A stretch of 7,344 nucleotides of DNA from Candidatus Krumholzibacteriia bacterium (GTDB lineage: Bacteria; Krumholzibacteriota; Krumholzibacteriia; G020349025): contig DASRJW010000055.1 in the NCBI GenBank assembly GCA_035649275.1, positions 1 through 7,344 of the forward strand, written 5' to 3'. Positions within the stretch are counted from its first letter, which is position 1; the number at the start of each line of letters is the position of its first letter. Below the pieces are notes generated by a model that saw only the letters and a program-made list of their open reading frames with translations, had not been told where the DNA came from and did no database searches. This document shows positions 1-4,935 of the stretch, in pieces. Made by a program: the position numbers and the translations under genes.

Positions 1-187
1 CCGGGCTTTCCTGCAGCTGGAGCCTGCCGCCGGGGAAAAGCGACACCGGCGCTGCGGCCCCGCTGAACGCCTCCTGGATCGAGAAGCCGCCCGCACCTGC
101 CCGGGTGGTCAGCACCGCGACCGAGACCAGGCTCGCTCCGAGCAGGAACGCCGCGCGGCAGCGCCTGGGTGTCGAGCCTGCGGTCAT
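1..187 (-). CDS. N-terminal part of an exported protein of unknown function (runs off the left edge)
   Basis: Only the first 62 codons are visible; the frame is open to the window edge. The ATG at 187-185 follows the stop codon of the upstream metalloprotease gene by 8 bases and has a good Shine-Dalgarno sequence (GAGGA, 5-base spacer). The N-terminus is a typical Sec signal peptide: a basic stretch (PRRCR, residues 7-11), a hydrophobic core (about residues 12-28, AAFLLGASLVSVAVLTT) and a probable signal peptidase I site after AGA near residue 32. The visible mature part (GGFSIQEAF, then an Ala/Pro-rich stretch) is too short to assign to a family. Tight coupling to the protease suggests they are made together. 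It could be another secreted or surface protein, an inhibitor or a partner of the protease, but nothing visible decides this. Cys10 lies before the hydrophobic core, so it is not a lipobox cysteine. Confidence 0.75.
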   Translation of the reverse strand, partial: MTAGSTPRRCRAAFLLGASLVSVAVLTTRAGAGGFSIQEAFSGAAAPVSLFPGGRLQLQESP

Positions 188-192
188 CGGCT

Positions 193-197
193 TCCTC
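193..197 (-). promoter_or_regulatory. Ribosome binding site overlapping the upstream stop codon
   Basis: On the minus strand the sequence reads TGAGGAAGCCGATG. The GAGGA motif shares its first two bases with the TGA that ends the metalloprotease gene and lies 5 bases before the ATG at 187. Stop, ribosome binding site and start fall within 14 bases, which is the usual arrangement for translational coupling and supports this start for the left-edge gene. Confidence 0.75.
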
Positions 198-3100
198 AAC
201 GCAACACGCTGATGCGTTCGACGAGCGGCGAGGGGACTCCCGCGGCAACGCTCACGAAACGACATAGATAGACGCCGCTCGCCAGGTGCGAGACGGACCA
301 AGGGATCTCCTGGGCGGCACCGGCGTGCGCCACACCGTGGTTCTCGAACACCAGCTCGCCTTCCAGGTTGTAGATGCGAATCTCGTAGGGCCCCTCGCTC
401 GAGGCCGTGATGCGAAGTAGCACCTGCTGTCCCCGGGCCGGATTCGGGTAGGCCAGGAAAGGCTGCTCGAGAGCCGCCAGCCGCGTCCCGGGCCCGCCCA
501 CGGGTCCTGCCGGGGCGGCGGTGGCGAAGCTCGTCCTCGCTGCACCGGCCCCGAGGGAAACCCACCCGGGGCTTTCCGAAGCGCCACCCGGAAGCGAAAA
601 AACGCTAGCTGAAGCACTGGATACGGCAATCACCTCACGTGTTTCTCGAACCCCGTCCAGGTCCTCCGCCAGGAGCGCGGCCGGGTAGAAGTCGGGGAGC
701 ACTTTACGCGGATACCCGGGAACGAGGGCCCCGCTCGCGTCGAGGGCGTAGAGAAGTCCGGTGTCGGTGCTGCAGAGAATCTCCGGCAGCGCATCGCCCG
801 TCACGTCGGCGACGACGGGCGGGGTGACGATGTGCGTCGCCGAGCGCAGGGCGAATAGGTCCTGGACCGCCCTCGGCGTGGAGAAGAGCCGGGCGCCGCG
901 GCTGTTGCAGCCAGCGATCCGTGTGGCGCTGGTGGCCACGAGGTCGAGAGCGCCGTCCGCATCCAGATCGGCGAGCGCGAATCCCAAGTAATCGTCCGCG
1001 GGCAGATCGCGATACTCGTGCAGCACGGCCCCGGTCGCCGCATCGACCACACGCAGGGCGCCGCGAGAGTTCATCACCACGATCTGCGCTGCCGTCGCGC
1101 CGGGTTGCAGCCGGCCGCCGCCCACGTAGAGCGTCTCGGTCAAGGGGAGGTCGTCGGGCCCGAACTGCAGCAACCGTTGCAAGCCGGGCAGGGAGTAGAT
1201 CTCGAGGACGAGGCGCGGGCCGGACGAACCAGCTTGTCGCCGCCCGACCAAGGCTACCTCTGCCACCTGCGGGCCGGGGGGTTCCGGCAAGATGTTGCCG
1301 ACAACGATGCCGTCCTCCCGCCCCGGTTCCAGATCGAAGGTGCTGCCAGGAAAACCGGCGGCATTGAAGGGCAGCCAAGCGCCGTCCGCCGTTTCGGCCA
1401 CGCCGATACCCTCGGCCTCGGCGAGGACGAGGCGACCTCCGGCGCCCCCGGGAATCTGCAGCGGGAATCCGGACCGGGGCGGCAAGGTCGTGCCGTCCCA
1501 GTTCGCCTGCCACAGTCGCAGCGAGTCGACATCGAGGGCCGCCAAGGTGCCGAAGGCATCGCCCGCGAAGGACGGCCCTGTGGCCGCGAGCGATCCCGGG
1601 TGTAGACCGGTCTCGAGCAGATCCGCGCGCGCCGCCGGACTGAACAGGTGCAGCGCCGTCGAGTCGACGAGAGCGATGACGTTCCCGAGGCCGCTCACGG
1701 TGGTGACGAGAGCGCTCCGCGGCTCGACCTGGAGCAGGGAGTCCGGCGCCACCCGAAACGTCTGCGGCCAGCCGGCGACGCCATCCAGAGTGCGGGCGTG
1801 CAGCACGTGCGCTTCCGGCCGGGAGGTGACGACGTTGGTGATCTCCCAGCCGGTGAGCGCCCAGTCGTTGTTCCAGTTGTTGGGTACCGTCTGCGCCCGA
1901 AGCTCGGTGTAAAAACCCTGCCGGAAAGCATCGTTCCAGCCGTCGCCGTAGAAGCTCGCGGTCGGCAGCCGCCAGTCGCCGATCTCGTAGTCGCCGCTCG
2001 CTTCCACCACCCGCAAGGCCCGGTAGCGCTCGTCGTTGTTGACGCTGTTCGTCGGCAAACCTTCGGCGAGCGGGCGCTCGTCCACGTGCCACACCAGGAG
2101 GCCGAAGCCGGACTCGCCACACGCCGAGTTGGGGATGCTGTCCGGCGCCGACGGCGCCGAGATCCAGAAGTCGTACTCCCCGGTGTTGTGACGCTCACGC
2201 GACGGCTTGTTCGCGTCGTCCTTGCTCATCCAGAGCACCACCCCGGTATCGGCGTCCCGGTTCAGATAGGGGCAGAAGTCCACGTCCAGAGGGATGCGAC
2301 GTCCGAGAAGATCGCGGCGGTTCTCTACCAGGAAGTATTCCTCCGGCGAGACATCGAGTCGGGCACAGGTCGGGAAGTCGCCGAAGGCCGCGTCCCCGTT
2401 CGGGGGCCGCAGGACCACCGAATCCTGCGGCGCCCGCAGCACCGTGGGCTCTTCCCAGCCGAGGAGGACGCGATCCATGGCGGAGAGACCCGTGGGCAGG
2501 AGGCCCAGGGCGAAGATCGGCTGCTCCTCGTTGCCGGGCAGGACGAAGGCGAAGACCGCGGCGCTGCCCGAGTCCATCAGGCTCCACTCGCCCACCGCCG
2601 GCAGACCGAAGCGCGTGTCGTACCAGTCCGGCAAGCCGAGCAGGTGGCCGAACTCGTGACACAGAGGTCCCTGGATGCTGCCGAGGAGACCGTCCTGGAT
2701 CGTCGCTTCCGGCAGCACGAGGCCCCAACGCACCTCGCCGCTCCCGCCTTGCACCGGAACGGAGTCGACGAGGGTGATGAAGAAGGTGGGCAGATCGTTG
2801 GGGCTGTCCTGGTTGATGTCGTTCTGTAAATCGCTCCCCGGGTGGGCGAGAACGATGGAGCCCAAGCGCTTGCCGGTGGGGTCGTAGGTGTAGGGGGTGA
2901 GATCGAGCTTCCCGGCCGCCTCGCGGTCGAGAAGCCCCACGGCGTCGCGGAAATACCGTTCGAAGGCTTCCAGCGTCCAGCGGCCGCCGGCGCCCGGCCC
3001 ATAGTCGGCGATGTCCCCCAGCTTCAGGCTCGGTTCACCCTCCGGCGGGAACACCTCGCCCTCCACCACGAGTCGGCCGCGCGACATGATGTCGTAGTAG

Positions 3101-3552
3101 CTGCGCAGCGCCAGCAGGTGCGCCTGGAAGTACGCCACCTCGTGGGGCGGCGGATCGATGATCGCGTTCGCATCGAAGTCGAGGAGGAAGTCGCCGTTCG
3201 CCGCCATGCTGGTCAGGTTCGGGGCGCGATTGGTGGCGAAGCCGATGCGCGCCACCAGGATGTGCACCGTGTCGACCTCGCCGGTCTGGGCCAGGGCCTG
3301 GCTGCGCCGCAGTCCCTGGGGCAGGCGTGGGCGCTCGCGCGCCGTCGTCACACGGAAGGGCGGGACGCTACGCAGGCGCGCGGCGCGGCGGAGCTTCTCT
3401 GTCGCCGCCGGCGTCGTCGTCGCGAGCTCGCGCCGCGGCAGGAGCTGGGACTTCCCCGTGGCCGCCGCGGCGGGACCCGCATGGCTCAAGAGCCACGCCA
3501 GTCCGAGCCAAGCAGCGATACGGAGCCAACTCTGGAGGCGCGGCACGTGCAT
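196..3552 (-). CDS. Secreted M6-family zinc metalloprotease with FG-GAP-like region and type A-like C-terminal sorting domain
   Basis: A 1118-residue predicted secreted endopeptidase of the M6 (immune inhibitor A-like) family. In order: signal peptide (residues 1 to about 31, core AAWLGLAWLL, ending AAA); Arg-rich probable propeptide to about 93; catalytic domain about 95-545 with zinc motif HEFGHLLGLPD at 299-309 (ligands His299, His303, probably Asp309; catalytic Glu300), a Met-turn-like WSLMDSG around Met326, and the M6 signatures EYFLVENR (405-412) and WHVDE (488-492); a repeat region about 570-1030 resembling FG-GAP/VCBS blades, including a DxDxDG calcium-type loop at Asp862-Asp870 and a weaker copy from Asp916; and a terminal domain about 1033-1118 starting AYPNPARG, with GVYLCRF near its end, matching the T9SS type A/FlgD Ig-like pattern. 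An 80-base spacer separates it from the upstream barrel gene. Start: ATG at 3552 directly precedes the signal peptide, but its ribosome site is weak. An in-frame GTG at 3558, or one at 3546 with GGTGAG 7 bases upstream, is also possible. The substrate is unknown. Confidence 0.92.
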   Translation of the reverse strand: MHVPRLQSWLRIAAWLGLAWLLSHAGPAAAATGKSQLLPRRELATTTPAATEKLRRAARLRSVPPFRVTTARERPRLPQGLRRSQALAQTGEVDTVHILVARIGFATNRAPNLTSMAANGDFLLDFDANAIIDPPPHEVAYFQAHLLALRSYYDIMSRGRLVVEGEVFPPEGEPSLKLGDIADYGPGAGGRWTLEAFERYFRDAVGLLDREAAGKLDLTPYTYDPTGKRLGSIVLAHPGSDLQNDINQDSPNDLPTFFITLVDSVPVQGGSGEVRWGLVLPEATIQDGLLGSIQGPLCHEFGHLLGLPDWYDTRFGLPAVGEWSLMDSGSAAVFAFVLPGNEEQPIFALGLLPTGLSAMDRVLLGWEEPTVLRAPQDSVVLRPPNGDAAFGDFPTCARLDVSPEEYFLVENRRDLLGRRIPLDVDFCPYLNRDADTGVVLWMSKDDANKPSRERHNTGEYDFWISAPSAPDSIPNSACGESGFGLLVWHVDERPLAEGLPTNSVNNDERYRALRVVEASGDYEIGDWRLPTASFYGDGWNDAFRQGFYTELRAQTVPNNWNNDWALTGWEITNVVTSRPEAHVLHARTLDGVAGWPQTFRVAPDSLLQVEPRSALVTTVSGLGNVIALVDSTALHLFSPAARADLLETGLHPGSLAATGPSFAGDAFGTLAALDVDSLRLWQANWDGTTLPPRSGFPLQIPGGAGGRLVLAEAEGIGVAETADGAWLPFNAAGFPGSTFDLEPGREDGIVVGNILPEPPGPQVAEVALVGRRQAGSSGPRLVLEIYSLPGLQRLLQFGPDDLPLTETLYVGGGRLQPGATAAQIVVMNSRGALRVVDAATGAVLHEYRDLPADDYLGFALADLDADGALDLVATSATRIAGCNSRGARLFSTPRAVQDLFALRSATHIVTPPVVADVTGDALPEILCSTDTGLLYALDASGALVPGYPRKVLPDFYPAALLAEDLDGVRETREVIAVSSASASVFSLPGGASESPGWVSLGAGAARTSFATAAPAGPVGGPGTRLAALEQPFLAYPNPARGQQVLLRITASSEGPYEIRIYNLEGELVFENHGVAHAGAAQEIPWSVSHLASGVYLCRFVSVAAGVPSPLVERISVLR

Positions 3553-3559
3553 GCTCACC

Positions 3560-3616
3560 GGGGAACGGTTGCAGGGGTTGGGTCGCAGCAAGAATCGAGT
3601 GCCGCCACCGTTCCCC
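3560..3616 (-). repeat. Perfect 10-bp inverted repeat in the porV-protease spacer
   Basis: The plus strand has GGGGAACGGT at 3560-3569 and its exact reverse complement ACCGTTCCCC at 3607-3616, separated by 37 bases. In the minus-strand transcript the arms could form a GC-rich stem about 16 bases after the barrel-protein stop codon, with the second arm ending 7 bases before the protease ATG. The 80-base spacer (3553-3632) contains nothing else recognisable. No U-run follows the stem, so it is not a classical intrinsic terminator. A processing site, a partial attenuator, a modulator of protease translation or a protein-binding dyad are all possible; the role is inferred only from position. Confidence 0.6.
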
Positions 3617-3632
3617 CGTGGGGCAGGCAGGC

Positions 3633-4625
3633 TCAGTAGCGGTACCAGAGCGCGAAGCGATGGACGCGATCGAGACCCTGGGCCTGCGGAGCGTTGGCGT
3701 ACTCGAAGGCGGCTCCGCTCCAGCGCAGGCCCAGACCACCGGTCGGCGACCGGATGTCGCCGTCGGAGTCGTGGACGTAACCGGCGCGAATGGCGAACAT
3801 GTTGGCGTAGACGAACTCGCCGCCGAAGTGGTGGACGTCGAAGTCCCCGATGTTGGAGCCCCAGGCGACCAGCGACCGTTCCCATTCGTAACCGAAGCGC
3901 AGCTCACCGACCTCGGAGCGGTAGACGTCGTAGGTACCACCCACACGCAGCATGCGCGGCATGGGATCGCTCTGGTCCGCGTCGATGAAGGTGATGTCCG
4001 GTCCCAGGTTGGCGAGGAGAGCGCCAGCGCGCACGCGACCCTGGGCGTACATGGCGCCGAGATCGAAGCCCCAAGAGGAGCCGGTGCCGCTGCCCGAGCC
4101 GAGGGCGTCGGGGATCTTGTCCTCCGGCGCCAGGTCGATGCGCACGTATTTGACCGCCACACCGAGGCCGAGATTGGGGAGGAACTTGAAGCCGAGCGCC
4201 ACGGCGGGGGACATCTCGTAGCTGCTGAAGGTGCCCTGCGGGTTACCGCTGGAGTCCACCGCCTCGCTCTCGCCGTAGCTCAAGTAGGTGAAATCGACCT
4301 GCAGGGTGCCGATGCTGCCCGTGGGCCACACGTAGCCGCCATAGAAATAGAAGACGTCGTCGGCCAGATCGGGGACCAGCTTCGAGTACATGAGGCCGAA
4401 GGTCGAACGGTCGACGAAGGCGAGCAGCGCCGGGTTGCCCCAGCGGGCCGAGTAGTCCAACGGCAGCGAAGTGTACATACCACCCATGGCTTCGCCCCGC
4501 ACACTCGGGGCGATGGTGAGGCTGATGGCACCGGAGCCGTCCACCGCGCCCGCCGTGGAGGCGGCTACGATCGCGGTGGCAAAGACGAGGCAGGCGAGGA
4601 ACGGACGAGAGAGTGGACGATGCAT
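3633..4625 (-). CDS. porV: PorV/PorQ-family outer-membrane beta-barrel protein (T9SS shuttle-like)
   Basis: A 330-residue outer-membrane protein. In T9SS bacteria PorV binds the C-terminal domain of secreted cargo and carries it from the translocon to the sortase PorU. A signal peptide (residues 1-27, core FLACLVFATAIVAAS, ending AGA) is followed by the family's N-terminal pattern: a Gly/Ala/Met-rich segment with an Arg (VRGEAMGGMYTSL), then a WGNPALLAF motif corresponding to the WNPAGLA signature. Alternating hydrophobic and polar strands follow (for example VFYFYGGYVW, LQVDFTYLSYG), with a Gly/Ser-rich loop (GSGSGTGSSW) mid-protein. The protein ends ALWYRY, an aromatic C-terminus as expected for a BAM-inserted barrel. 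It is shorter than the roughly 390-residue P. gingivalis PorV and nearer PorQ in size, so PorV versus PorQ is not settled; adjacency to the PorU-like gene favours PorV. The start at 4625 was chosen for the signal peptide; the upstream extension is Arg-rich and unlike coding sequence. Confidence 0.85.
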   Translation of the reverse strand: MHRPLSRPFLACLVFATAIVAASTAGAVDGSGAISLTIAPSVRGEAMGGMYTSLPLDYSARWGNPALLAFVDRSTFGLMYSKLVPDLADDVFYFYGGYVWPTGSIGTLQVDFTYLSYGESEAVDSSGNPQGTFSSYEMSPAVALGFKFLPNLGLGVAVKYVRIDLAPEDKIPDALGSGSGTGSSWGFDLGAMYAQGRVRAGALLANLGPDITFIDADQSDPMPRMLRVGGTYDVYRSEVGELRFGYEWERSLVAWGSNIGDFDVHHFGGEFVYANMFAIRAGYVHDSDGDIRSPTGGLGLRWSGAAFEYANAPQAQGLDRVHRFALWYRY

Positions 4626-4637
4626 TGGAAACGATGA

Positions 4638-4642
4638 CCTCC
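4638..4642 (-). promoter_or_regulatory. Ribosome binding site of the PorV-like gene, long spacer
   Basis: GGAGG on the minus strand lies 12 bases before the ATG at 4625. The spacer is longer than the usual 5-9 bases, but no other start codon lies between the motif and the signal peptide, so it supports this start. Confidence 0.5.
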
Positions 4643-4907
4643 GAGCAGAGCGACGGGCGCACACGCGTCCCGCGCGGGCGTATCCCCGGCGACCGTCCTG
4701 CAACTTCCAGGCCGCGGGGGGCGCGCTGTCTGCAACTCCCAGCGGGTCCTACGTGGCACCAGTCCATGCGGCGCAACCCGTTGGACTTCAAAGTTCTCCA
4801 CCGCACGAGAGAGAACTCACTCGAAGCGTGACCCGGATTCCCAGGGCCGGCGCGGCAGCGGTGGCGGAGCGTGGGGCCGTGGGCCCGTCCTCTGGGGAGG
4901 GCAGGTG

Positions 4908-4925
4908 CGTCCCTTTTGGGGGACG
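4908..4925 (-). terminator. Weak hairpin just downstream of the porU-like stop codon
   Basis: The minus strand reads CGTCCC-CCAAAA-GGGACG, a perfect 6-bp stem with a 6-base loop, beginning 11 bases after the TAG stop of the PorU-like gene. No U-tract follows (next bases CACCTGCC), so it fails the classical intrinsic terminator pattern. It may be a 3'-end stabilising or processing hairpin, or chance in GC-rich sequence. Confidence 0.2.
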
Positions 4926-4935
4926 GGTCCCCCTG

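Larger units (their letters stand above)
4626..4935 (-). other. 310-base intergenic region between the porU-like and porV-like genes
   Basis: No convincing gene lies here on either strand. Open frames that cross it are Arg/Pro-rich and only extend frames overlapping porU or porV. On the minus strand it starts with a hairpin just after the porU stop (4908-4925), then a GC-rich segment with a second short dyad (GGGCC-CAC-GGCCC, 4874-4886), a less GC-rich patch around 4780-4800 and the porV ribosome binding site at 4638-4642. No clear sigma-70 -35/-10 pair and no clear Bacteroidota-type TTTG/TAnnTTTG promoter was found. The length leaves room for a separate porV promoter, but none can be pointed to with confidence. 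Confidence 0.6.

Noticed and set aside
704-2122. 472-codon minus-strand frame overlapping the metalloprotease gene
   Set aside because: It is a shifted frame of the same region; the Arg/Gly/Ala-rich product has no motifs, while the other frame reads continuously from signal peptide to C-terminal domain.
1648-2829. 393-codon open frame on the plus strand inside the metalloprotease gene
   Set aside because: It lies opposite the M6 catalytic domain, whose motifs are intact on the other strand; the plus-strand product is Arg/Val/Glu-rich with no family features.
3553-3885. Upstream extension of the metalloprotease frame by 111 codons
   Set aside because: The extension overlaps the 3' part of the PorV-like gene and is Arg-rich without protein-like character; a clear signal peptide begins at the ATG at 3552.
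4626-4703. Upstream extension of the PorV-like frame by 26 codons
   Set aside because: It is very Arg-rich and would bury the signal peptide; the start at 4625 has a GGAGG motif upstream and an N-terminal signal peptide.
4243-4806. 187-codon minus-strand frame crossing the porU-porV gap
   Set aside because: Most of it overlaps the PorV-like gene in another frame, it is Arg/Gly/His-rich, and it lacks a signal peptide or recognisable domain.
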